A stretch of 38,698 nucleotides of DNA. Origin: Clavulina sp. PMI_390. Its lineage: Eukaryota > Basidiomycota > Agaricomycetes > Cantharellales > Hydnaceae. The notes under the pieces were generated by a model that ran no database searches, was not told the origin of the DNA, and worked only from the letters and a program-made list of their open reading frames with translations. Of the stretch, positions 1 to 10,200 are shown piece by piece; within the stretch, counting starts at the first letter, position 1; the number at the start of each line of letters is the position of its first letter. The position numbers and the translations under genes were made by a program. The stretch is taken from positions 6,663-45,360 of the forward strand of contig WIDE01000175.1 of assembly GCA_015039315.1 (NCBI GenBank), read 5' to 3'.

Positions 1-42
1 TTCTTCATCGGCTCTACGTGCTCGCTTATGTGCACGAACACC

Positions 43-462
43 CTACGCCACCGAATGTAACTTCAGGCCTGGAGGCTGCGGCGCCGTCGAAATCTTGTAG
101 CCTATTTCCTTATCACACACTAGGCCTCTCACGAATGAATCATGGTCTATATTGTGCGTTTGACAAGAGTTTGCATTGATCAAGCTTCCACAATCCTCGC
201 CGATCAAGAGCGTCAACCCCGTGATGGTCTGCGTACCAGCATCCAGCCGATGCTGTAAGATTTGAGCCATCGAAAGTTGGGAAGTGGATATGAAGAGGGA
301 AACACCAACAAATGGCAAGAAGAGGACCGCTATGACCCTGAACAGCTGGCTTATTCCTGTGTCAAAGCCGCCACTGGAAGCGGAAAAGTAGGAGGGGGAA
401 CATTTCCAAAGCCACACATGCGGTCCCACGTCGCAGAATCGAGGCCCCAACGCGGAGGACAT
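43..462 (-). other. Uncertain ORF with one hydrophobic segment, 3' of the F-box gene
   Basis: A 139-codon reading frame follows the F-box gene on the same strand and overlaps its last 112 nt in another frame. It holds one hydrophobic stretch that could span a membrane or act as a signal anchor (about residues 41-60, around VIAVLFLPFVGVSLF), followed by a Met (MAQIL) and a polar tail with four cysteines. No family is recognised. It could be a small membrane-protein gene, an alternative 3' exon of the F-box gene, or chance. Only the part past the F-box stop could be independent coding sequence. I favour chance or an unannotated exon. Confidence 0.15.
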
Positions 463-1840
463 TCTTCAATCTCTACATCGCCATCCCACGTCCAGCTACC
501 TTCCGACACTGATGCAAACGACGACGAAGAGGTGTTATGACGCATGAGTATCGCCTGGTGCTTCACGACATTCTGAGGCACTGCATTGTGGGGCAACGAT
601 AACATCTCCACGCGGCCCACCGTAATGTTTGGGAACCATAGCGAGACCACGACACATTCCAATTGGGTAGGTGGATCAAGCCCCCCCAAAAGCGTTTGTA
701 GCTGCTGCGTCAGGAGCTGGATGAAGTGAGACTGGTACGAGAACGTGTCTGCTACCCCAGCTACTTGGACTAAGGCGCCAACTCTCTCAAGATAATATTT
801 GAGATGAAGCACCGATGGCAAGGGATCCACAACCTCATGTGAGAAGCTGTGGCGGAGTGCCGAGATGTTTGAAAGAGTTCTCAACACAGGAGTCATTGTT
901 CTAAGACAGGCAGGCAGATTTCCAACCCCCGTTCTTGTTCGGCTTTCTAGTATTGCCCGCCGAACATTTGATTCTCCTTTGAAGAGAATTACCACCCATC
1001 CTGATGGTATTAGCCGTTTAGGGATGGCAGAGAGCCCGTGATATGCCGCAGTGAACCCGTTCCCCTTGCTGGCATCAAAGGGGATGAAAGGTGTAAACGT
1101 ATAGGGGGATAGACGAGATGAGTCAACTTCAGCATCCTAGAGATGAGGGGTTCCATAGGATTATCCAGCACTTCCAGGGTGCTATTATCAGGCTCTTTAC
1201 CTGAATCGAGGAGAGCCACTCGCTCTAGCGTACTGGACGCAGGTTCGAGTATAGGTGCAATGTACCTGTGATCAACTGAGGAATACACGCCCTTGAGTGG
1301 AAGCGAGGACGTCTGACACCACTTTTTGACAATATCGCAGACATATTTGAGCCATTCAATCTGATGAGTTGTTAATGTGCGATGTGGGTAATATAGGCGA
1401 AGTTCAGGAATGACGACCTCACGGACATTTGGCAGCAGCTCGAGGGCCGCCGTCAGGAGTTTTGAGATGCATGAGGGCGAGGCGGGGCTTTCGTCGAACG
1501 TAGGCAGGAGTATGGTACTGTAACCCTTTCTGTTGGGGAGCGGTTGTTTGGATAGCGAAAACCCTGGGGCGAGGACAAGTACTCGGATATTTCGCGCGCG
1601 GCCAGGGTTGGAGACGATGGGCTGGCAGGCTACCTTCAAGGAATCGAGATCAAGAGAAAACGCCATTTTGTAGACTCGCCATGATCTTTTATTCGCGAAC
1701 CCGTTGAAGGTGGGGTTCACCTTGCATAGTGTGTAGACATCCTCTTTGGCAAGCAGATTAATTATGAGGTCGATCAGCTCTGCGGGAAGGCGCTCGATGC
1801 GCGATCGAGGAACCACGGTCTTTTCGCTTTTCTTGCGCAT
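351..1840 (-). CDS. F-box protein, two exons
   Basis: Predicted protein of 477 residues. The N-terminus is basic, and an F-box follows at about residues 15-60 (IERLPAELIDLIINLLAKED, then a conserved NPTFNGFANKRSWR stretch). F-box proteins bind SKP1 and present substrates to an SCF ubiquitin ligase. The rest is Leu-rich without a clear repeat, as in many agaricomycete F-box genes, so the substrate is unknown. Two frames (1010-1840 and 351-995) are joined by a 56-nt intron at 1001-1056: it starts GTTCAC, ends ATCAG, has a CTAAT branch-like site about 12 nt before the AG, and restores the frame exactly (phase 1, giving TGWVVILF). The start is the first Met, just before the F-box. The intron is inferred from frame and signals only. 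Confidence 0.75.
1001..1056 (-). other. Intron of the F-box gene
   Basis: GT-AG interval of 56 nt on the minus strand that fuses two otherwise separate reading frames. Its length matches the 55-67 nt introns of the neighbouring kinase gene. A stop at 1010-1012 inside it would end the protein early if it were retained. Confidence 0.6.
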
Positions 1841-2423
1841 GTTTCAGTCACATTTTAAGTGAAAGTGAAACGATATTTAGTGAGTCCGTAGTAGGTCGCG
1901 TTTATTGACGCCGATGTACTGTCTCGCAAGTGCCAAACACAAAGTGCTAGATCGCTTTCGGAGTCAGCCGAATTCATTGTTATTCATTGTTATTCATAGA
2001 TCACTAACAACCGTATACGGACATAAAAGGGGATACATTTCCAAGATGGCTCAATAGTGATATGGGCGGCGTATAAAAGCTGGCGGGGCGACAATGACAC
2101 GGTAGCCCGCTCCGTTTCTTGATTGAGTTCACGAACCAACTCAATCTCCACCATAGTACTTACATCATGACAGGCATTATCGGCTCAGGCCTTCACAGCG
2201 AAATGGCACTGATTTCCTGTCTTGCTAATTGTTTGGCTAATCGCGCATCTGTTTCTCTGGTATTCAAATCCAGCTTTTGCGATTACGATGGCTACTAGTG
2301 TATATGTGAAATTATCCGAACGTGCATGCGCCGCCCGCGTGCCCTCAGCGTCTCTTTTTTCCGCGTCCCCCAGGCCTTTGGGAGTCTTCAGCTCGATACC
2401 TTTAGCTGTAGTCTTGATGAGCC
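1841..2423. promoter_or_regulatory. Divergent promoter region between the F-box and kinase genes
   Basis: The two genes point away from each other across this 583-bp gap. A TATA-box-like GTATAAAAG lies at 2071-2079 on the plus strand, about 350 bp before the kinase ATG. A start at 2167 opens a 43-codon upstream ORF, so the kinase mRNA may have a long leader or another intron. A 10-bp direct repeat, ATTCATTGTT, runs from 1972 to about 1996. No TATA box is evident for the F-box gene. Confidence 0.4.
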
Positions 2424-2454
2424 ATGTCTTCGCATCAATCCGACACTTCAGCAT
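2185..2454 (-). other. Uncertain small ORF, 89 codons, antisense to the kinase leader
   Basis: Complete Met-to-stop frame rich in Lys, Arg, Ala and Glu, with a plausible helical middle (residues about 24-48) and codon use that does not look random. It overlaps the first 31 nt of the kinase coding region on the opposite strand. No family is recognised. It may be a small basic protein or an exon of one, or may arise by chance in the kinase leader. Confidence 0.2.
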
Positions 2455-4116
2455 TCACATCAACAATCAGAGTTCGGAGAGCTTCTGAACTGGACTTCGC
2501 ACAAAATGCTCCTGGGCCTCCTCGTAAGAAGCGCCGGCAGACGCGGCCTCCAGGGCTCCCCTACGCTTCACCTACCCAAGGACGTCTGCCTCGTCGAGTA
2601 CAACCCTACTTCCACCCGCCCGCCAATTCAACGACTAAGAACTCGACCAATCACCATCGCAGAGCTGACCTCTACCATGAGCAGTCGGCTGTAGGTTGGT
2701 CTTCTGCTCAATCGTCAAGGAGAATTCGTTCTTCAGCTATGAAAACTGTACCCGATGAGAATCGTTGGCCGTTTTCGTTCACAATACCCCTAGATGCGTT
2801 AACGCGCTTCGGGATCTTCCCTGGCCGTCGGTTGTCTCACCTTCCGCCGAACGAGACAGCCGTGCTCCTCGACCAAATTTACGCGGTAAGTATTTCTCCA
2901 TAGATCTAAACCTAGAATATTGCGACGTATGACTACCCCTTTTAGCACCTAGAAGGCAGCACTTCTGATCCTCATGAATACTCACAAACACTTAGGGTCC
3001 TGCAGGATTGCATCTCCTTGACGTGCAGCCTCCCCACGGTTTTCTTCCTGAAGAACGTCGCTTTTCAAAGGATAAATCGCATTGGAAAAGGAGGAGATGT
3101 CCTTGTATATCGAGGGCGGATAGGCGAGCACCACGTAGTTGTTCGAGAATCAGTAATGGCCATGCGAGAACAGCATCGGCCATTGAACCCTGAATGGTTC
3201 CAGGTAAATTCCTCATTGTGCTTAATCTGCTTGATGCATCGCTCACTTATATATCCAGCTTGTTCACCGCGAAGCTACCATCCACTCACAACTAAACCAC
3301 CCAAACATTCTTCCATTTTGGGGGGTCTATCACGAAGACCATCAGTCTTACCCGCTTACAATATTCCCATTTGTTGAACGTGGTTCGCTCGAGAGTTTAC
3401 TAGACGGGCTTGAGCCTCATCGGTTGATGGAGCCACAGGATCTGGTTAAGATAGTGAGTTCATTTCCTAACCTTTGTAATCATTGGCAGTCATGCGAATC
3501 TCTCACTATCAATCGCACAGCTTGTTGGCGCCACCAGAGGTGTTGTGTATCTGCACTTGCAACAGCCCCCCATAATCCATGGGGATATTCACCCTGTACG
3601 TCCTCAGTCTATTCAGCTTGTACTCCTAACCCATCTCAATATGGTGGAACGTTTCAGGGAAATATCCTCATCGATAATTCGGGCAGCCCACTACTTTGTG
3701 ATTTTGGCCGCAGTCGCATCCGGCACGAAGTATCTCGCCTGTCAAAACATGAAGAAGGAGGGAGAGCCCGTTTTCTGGCCCCTGAGCTCTCGGATGGTCG
3801 AGCGGATCGTTTTTGTTCAACGCAAGAGAGCGATGTTTTTAGCCTTGCAATGACGTTTTTGAACGCGTGGAGCGGCAAGCCACCGTTCCCCGAGGTCGAG
3901 AATGGGCATAAAGTGATACTGATGCTTGGTCAAGGTAAAAGACCGCTGCGGCCTACTTCATCAGTTCCTCTCGATCCAGGGTCCGAAGGGGATCTTTGGG
4001 GGCTGCTAGCGGAAATGTGGGCACACACAGCAACGAATCGACCATCAAGCGCTCAGATTCTGAAGAGATTGGAGCGTCTTTTTGATCACTGTAAGTTATT
4101 CTATCACTTCACCTGA
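2424..4116 (+). CDS. Protein kinase, five exons
   Basis: Predicted 482-residue Ser/Thr- or TKL-type kinase, as found in large families in agaricomycetes. Exons: 2424-2885, 2946-3203, 3259-3453, 3521-3595 and 3658-4116; all four introns are GT-AG, 55-67 nt, phase 0. The first 154 residues are Arg- and Pro-rich with a nuclear-localisation-like RKKRRQ near residue 35. Kinase motifs in order: Gly loop IGKGGDVLVY (200-209), strand VVVR (218-221) where Arg221 stands in for the usual ATP-binding Lys, helix-C Glu245, catalytic loop HGDIHPGNIL (325-334; Asp327 and Asn332 present, His in place of the usual Lys), DFG (345-347), APE (371-373) and a complete C-lobe. A GTAAG donor at 4091 with an acceptor at 4207 could add a further exon; otherwise the stop is 4114-4116. 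Activity is uncertain because of Arg221. Confidence 0.85.
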
Positions 4117-7007
4117 GTTCCGGTGGCCCTATTTCGAAACTTGATGCACATTCGTTGTTCATGGTCCAACATACTGACTACATACAACTCCCACCCCCTT
4201 GGTATAGTCAAACAATGTTTCCGATTGGGGGAGCATGATGTCCGAATTCCGCGCTTCTGCACTGGTGCTGTGGTTTCAAATAGGGCCGGGTATTCAAATG
4301 AACGCGCGCGGTTGCCGCTTTTTTTTTTTTTACCCCGCCGATCGCCCGCCAAGTTATCTCCGCGGCATCATCATCCAATAAGTGATCGGAAGATCCTATC
4401 AGATGGCCATTCCCGGCTACAATTTGCTATAACAGCTTGACGTCAATGTTGAACGAATTTTAGCATCTCATATCACCTTTGTGATTTTTCCAAGCATCAC
4501 GAATCCCTCAGAAGACTGAATTCTCCACTCAGACCTGGAGTCGACTCACTCGGCTCGGCACCAATTCTTTGGAGAGAATCAAGGTTTCAATTTTGTTGGC
4601 TTACTGGCTGCCTAGCATGTGCCTGTTTATCATCTGAGGCGAAGATGCTGATATGAGAAGCGCAACGGATAAAGATATAATGAAGCCGGTGGAAAGACGC
4701 TGCACAGCCAAAGCGCTACATAAGGCGGCACTGAGTCTAGAGTTGCCTCGGGTGTTTACAGACCATTGATATTTATAATGGCAGCGAAAGATCCCCAGTC
4801 ATTCACCTTGGCAATGGTAAAAACAGTCAGTACTCTCGGGTGACAGCCTAGGCCGCGGCAAACAAGATGGCCTGAGCCGATTTTTTTTTTTACCAGATGA
4901 TCCTCATAGTCTCAGGGATAAGGAGCGCCACGCCATAATCTGGTGCGCGCGAACAAACTAAGGGCCTTGCGATCCTCACGCCTGGTTTGCACTTTTGCGC
5001 ACACAAAAATCAGAAACAAAAAAAACTCATCTATTCTCAACAGATACTGTCCGTAAAGCCAGGCGACCTGGTACAGGCGGTTGTAACGGTGTATTTTAGC
5101 TAATGGATAGACGGAATTATAAGCTGCTTTGCTGGGAACACGCTCAGATTCCATCCGTGGCGAGCTGATAGCACTGTGTAAGTGGAAGTGGCGACAAAAG
5201 CCCCACAATTCCTGGGGCAAAAGTCTCCACTCCTTATATAGGAAAGTCCCCATAAAAGTGGGGACTAATCCTCACTTTGGCAAGTTCTCGACTAATATAT
5301 ACCAGGTTAGGTCCATACGAAAAAGGCGGGGACTAGTCCTCAGAGTGTCACCACAAATGGCCGAAATCCCCACCTAAATCCCCACAATTAGTGGGGACTT
5401 TTCTCCGTTTAATCCCCACATAATGATCCACCTTTCTATTGCTGTTACGAATCATATAATAATTAAAAATGATATTACAGCTACAAAATGTATTTACAAT
5501 GGTTTCGGAATGGACCAAAAAAAGTTCAACATCATACCTCGATTTCAGATGGTCGGTGCGCCTATCCATGGATTTTAAGAGTTTGCGTGAAAATATTTAA
5601 CTGTACAACTTACTGGATCACTGTCAGGGATTGTAGACTGGATGGGGGGGCACGGGGTAAGCGAGGGTTGGAGGCATGAATATGAGGGGATTACCTGTGG
5701 ATTTTTCGCCTCATGTGGATCGAGCCAGCTCTTATAACATATTGATGTCTCTGGGGTGCTGCAAGTAAGTAGCAAAACCAGCTTGAATAAGAAAAATGAA
5801 GCGAACGTTGTAAGCAAGCATAGCGGATATCCCACGCACGTTGGTGCACTTGAATTGGAGGCAGACGCATATCAACGATAGCAAGACATCCTAAAATAGC
5901 CATACCGTCCGTAGCAGAGATCACATCGCAATCTACTGGAGTAATGCGGTTATTGAGAATGAGCGCATGTCATCGGGCAAGTCAAGGCGTTGATGACAAA
6001 TAAACTCTACAGGTATATACCCGTCAACGGCAAAAACCGTGCTGGTGCTACAGCGAAGGACGGCGAAAATACCAGAAATTTGTAGTAGATAGAATATTCA
6101 GTCATACGTCTTTTGGCTGAATCTTGAGCAAGCATGATTCGTAGTCGCTGCTTGACGCCGTCACCAACTGTGAAATTTGGTGATTTTCCACCATGTTGCT
6201 CAGATACGTCGATCTATGTCCCGAATCTGGGACGTATCAGCTCAGCCCCTTCAGTAATACACTGTATGTATGCTGTCAAAGGACCTCATGAGGTTCTAAC
6301 TGCGGGGTATATCGCGATCTAAGGCCAAGATCAAGTTCCCACTGAGCGTGACAGATCCGTCTTGCTGTCAGACGCACTACATCGTTCGGAAGAGCTGTAC
6401 TCGTAGTACCAAGCACCGTGATGGGCTATAGATAGGCGTTCCGAATTAAATTATTTCTTTGTTAGAAACCTAATGCGGTTGAGAAGATGAGGGAAGGTGA
6501 TTATGGAAATGCAAGGAAAGCGTGACACGAAAGAGGCAATGAGGTCGAGCGGCTCGGTGTGGTACACCGCTCATCCCCAAACCGCTGCCAAATGTAAAGC
6601 GTTAAGCTATCATGCTCATCTACGCAGATTAGATGATACCAATAGTACCATGGAGAAGCTTTTTTTTTGCTGTCTGGGTCCTGAAACTGTCACACATGTC
6701 ACCTTTTGCCGTTGACTACTTTTGGCCCAAAAACCCTGTCCCACGCCCGCGACGTCCAGCAGCTCCTTCAGCCGCATCCATACGGCAATCGAACAAATCT
6801 GTATCGTGGGTATACATATGGTGTACAGGTATGCAAAATTTCATAGCGTTCTGGCGCTGAATGCATGCACAAAAAACTATTCCGACTGAAGGGTCAAATT
6901 CTTGTGCCGTTGACGGGTATATCCCTGTAGATACTACTGAAGCTATCATAGGCGAGTGATGAGGATCGAACTTAGCCGATTTGCTTGGTGAAGGTGGTGG
7001 TAGAAAC
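4117..7007. other. Gene-poor interval between kinase and LINE
   Basis: About 2.9 kb without a convincing gene. Short frames exist on both strands (the longest, 4912-5253 on the minus strand, has 113 codons) but none shows a motif or domain. It holds poly(T) tracts at 4319-4331 and 4881-4891, and the palindrome cluster listed separately. The poly(T) tracts could be tails of old minus-strand retroposons, but no body can be recognised beside them. Confidence 0.4.
5197..5424. repeat. Cluster of CCCCAC/GTGGGG inverted repeats, possible MITE
   Basis: At least three hairpins share one theme. GCCCCACAATTCCTGGGGC is at about 5200-5218. AGTCCCCA-TAAAAG-TGGGGACT (8-bp perfect stem) is at about 5245-5266. 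ATCCCCAC-AATTA-GTGGGGACT is at about 5377-5399. Single copies of GGGGACT (about 5328) and ATCCCCAC (about 5366 and 5412) lie between and after them. The pattern suggests nested fold-back elements or a decayed miniature inverted-repeat transposon. No target duplication or single outer boundary could be fixed. Confidence 0.5.
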
Positions 7008-7027
7008 TTTTTTTTTTTTTTTTTTTT
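7008..7027 (-). repeat. Poly(A) tail of the LINE
   Basis: Uninterrupted run of 20 T on the plus strand directly downstream of the LINE 3' UTR, as expected for the 3' end made by target-primed reverse transcription. Confidence 0.8.
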
Positions 7028-7207
7028 GGTGGAACGATATGAGGAGGGAGCAACTGCACTGCGGTTCTCCAACCTCCGTTGGTGCTGTTTGGTATTGTTA
7101 CCCAAACAAATATGAGTCTCGTCCCAGCATGGGGAAATGCTTTATGCACATCAGCCTTGAGGCTGATAGTGTGGGACTCGCCGTGGTGCGGCACCCTGCA
7201 GCGGGTC

Positions 7208-10200
7208 TTACCCGTTGTCTAACGGCTGCCTCCGTAGCCTACCCACTAAAACCCCACGCATCTTTGTCCAGTCTTCAGGGAGACTGGACCCATCTCTGTG
7301 TACAACGACATCACTCCAGGTGTTGAGGACTTTCTGTTTGTGCTTACCCCACATCTTCTTTGAGAGTTTTCCGATCCGTAGTGTGAGGCAGTCAGTTGCT
7401 AGTCTGGTGTCTAAGGCTGAGAGTATTTTGTTTTGAGCTTCGGTCCTGGATATTTCTGGTTCGGACTCATCGGGCCCCTCGTCGTTGTTCTCCTCGTTAA
7501 CTCTCGCCTGCTCAAAAACTCGCTTGTTCCGTAGCTTCCATATCATAAAGGCACACTCTGAGATTATAATTGTGAAGAGCCTAGTTGCCCCAGCCCGTCG
7601 AGCGTCATTTTCGTCGTCCTCCTTGTGGATTTCAACTATGCCACAGGCTCTTACATAGCTTATGTTGAAATCCTCCGGCCACTCTACATCCTTGTTTCGT
7701 AGCACTCTCTTGGCTATCTTCCATACTGCCTTGCCCTGGTTGTGGGGGCACTCAAAGAGTATGTGTTGCATGTTTTCTAACACACCATCGCATGTTTCTC
7801 CTGTGCATTGTGAGCGCTCACGGAAGTCTGGTATCCTTCTCCAATACGGGCCCACCTTATGGGCGTCGTGCATCAGCTTCCACAGGAAAACGCGAATATT
7901 GTTTGGGTGGTTTGGGTTTCGCAGGAGGGAGCTCCAGATCCTTTCATCTGTGGGATTAGTCCCCGATATTTTTACGGCTGCTAGACGCGCGCTTTCCAGG
8001 TTTTCTTTTGTACGCTCACATATAGTGATGTGGCTGCGTTTCTTCTGACATATCCCTTTGTATAAAGTTCTCTGGTTAGCGGTGCTCAGTCTGGCCCCGG
8101 TGAGATGGTGTCTGTGGGGTATTATGAGGTTTGTTACATCTCCTTCAGGCATTTTGGCCCCTAGCGCTGCTAGTGTATCAGCTTCCTCGTTTCCTTCAAT
8201 CCCGGAGTGGCCCTTGACCCACTCGAAGTCTGTTGAGCCACTTCGCATTTTTAGTGTGCTCACCGTCGCCTGGATTAGTTTCCCGTTCTTTACTCCAATA
8301 TATCCACGACTTGAGTTTGCTTGTTCGTTTACCGTGAGGTTTCTGATCACCCACATTGAATCGGTCTTTATATGAATGTTTGCGGTAGCAGGTACGCGTC
8401 GGGCTGCTTCCAGGATGGCTAGCATCTCTCCAGTATTGTTTGATTGGACTAAGTTGTCTCCTACCCGAATTGAGCAGTTCCGCGGATCATCGTGTCCGAA
8501 CCAAATACCGCTGCCTGCGCATGCATAGTTGGACCCGTTGTCTATACAGGAGCCATCTGTGTGTATGGGTATGTCGTCTTGGTGTTCCAGTTCCTCCGTT
8601 GCAATTGGCTCCCTCTCGTCCGCCGGCTCGGGGTGATTGAGATTACTGAAGACACGGAGATTGTCAGCTAGGTATTTGCTGTCGTTCAGTTCCTTATTAA
8701 AGGGGATAATTTGTCCTCTCTTGATCTGTATGTTTTCACTATAGTTTGGACTCTCGCTCTCTACCACAATCGGGTTTTTTGGGTCAAACTTTGGAGAAAT
8801 TGTGCTCAACATGGATGTCTGCGCTTCTAGACATCTTTTCGGGTCAAGGCATTTTTCCCCCCGTAACTTTCCGCATAATTCACAGGGGCAGAAAGGGTCC
8901 CATTTCCGGTGGTCATGTGTTTTCTCCGCTTGTGTCACGTTCAGTAGCGCGTTCCCAACAGATTGGATTTTATGTCTTTCCTGTAGACAGACCGTCGTTT
9001 CTTTTGACATAGTTGGCTTATCTGTGGCACCGATATGGTTCCATATTGGGAGTTCCAATTTATGTGTGGTCGAGAGCTGTAAAGCGTTGAATCTCACATT
9101 ATGCTTCCTTCCCGTGTTGAGAACTCGTCGTAACTCTGCTGGGATCTTGTAGTACGTGTACTTATCACGAATGTATATATTCTGAAGAAAGAAAAGGTTG
9201 TGTGTCTCCGGTGGGGACTTTTTGAGTTCGGTCTTTGGGAGGCATGCAAATAGTACGGCGTTTGCGGCGTCAGCTGCCAAGGGGCGGAGAGAGTCAGTTC
9301 TAATCATTTGTTTCAATTTAATCAGGTCAATTGCCTCGACCCTCGCCGACAGGTCTAGTGCTGCGAGTCCCCCCTCAACAAAGGGGGCAAAAAGGAAGTC
9401 ATTTATTATGGGTGGCGAGCCGGTTGGGATGTTCCAGATGAACCGCCATGCAATCTGAGCTAGTCTTCGCTCCACCTTCTCTGGCATACCCTGGGCCCTG
9501 GTTAAAAACTGTGTCATGCCACCTACGATCATCTGCGCAATCAGGCGGCGCCCTATCATTGTGGGGTGGTGGTTATTCCACCGCTCAAGCGAGGTTGTGA
9601 TTTTTTCTACCACTGTGTTCCATTTTTGCTCAGCAGACGTCTTATTACCCAGGAATGCACCAAGGATTCTTGTTGCTTCCCCGTCCATTAAGATATTTAG
9701 GATGTCAAATGCATCTAGCTTCTCGCTATCATCGTGATCCGGGTTGAGTTTTCCGCTCAGGCGGAGTTGTCTTTGGTAGTCCGTGCTCCCCACAGGGATT
9801 GCAACAGTTTTTGGTTTGTTGAATTTCGCTCCTGACGCCTCGCACCACTCGTCTAGTATCTCCCAGAGTTCGCTAGGCTTGTCATCCTCAGATAGGAAAA
9901 CAGTAGCATCATCCGCAAATAGTGCAAGAATAACATTGCGAGAGGTGTTGGGTCCTGTTCGTATGTTAAGGCCCTTGATTTTCCCAGACTTGCGTGCCAT
10001 ATTAGACAGTGGTTCAATTGCAATGAGGAAGAGGAGGCACGATAGAGGGTCACCTTGGCGCACTCCTCGGACTATTTGAAACCTCTTGCTCAGGTCTCCA
10101 TTTATCATAACCATGCTTTCAGCATTCGAATAGAGGCTCGAGATGAGGTCAATTGTATTTTGTGGGATCTTGGCTGCTTTGAGTATGTTCCAGAGGTAGC

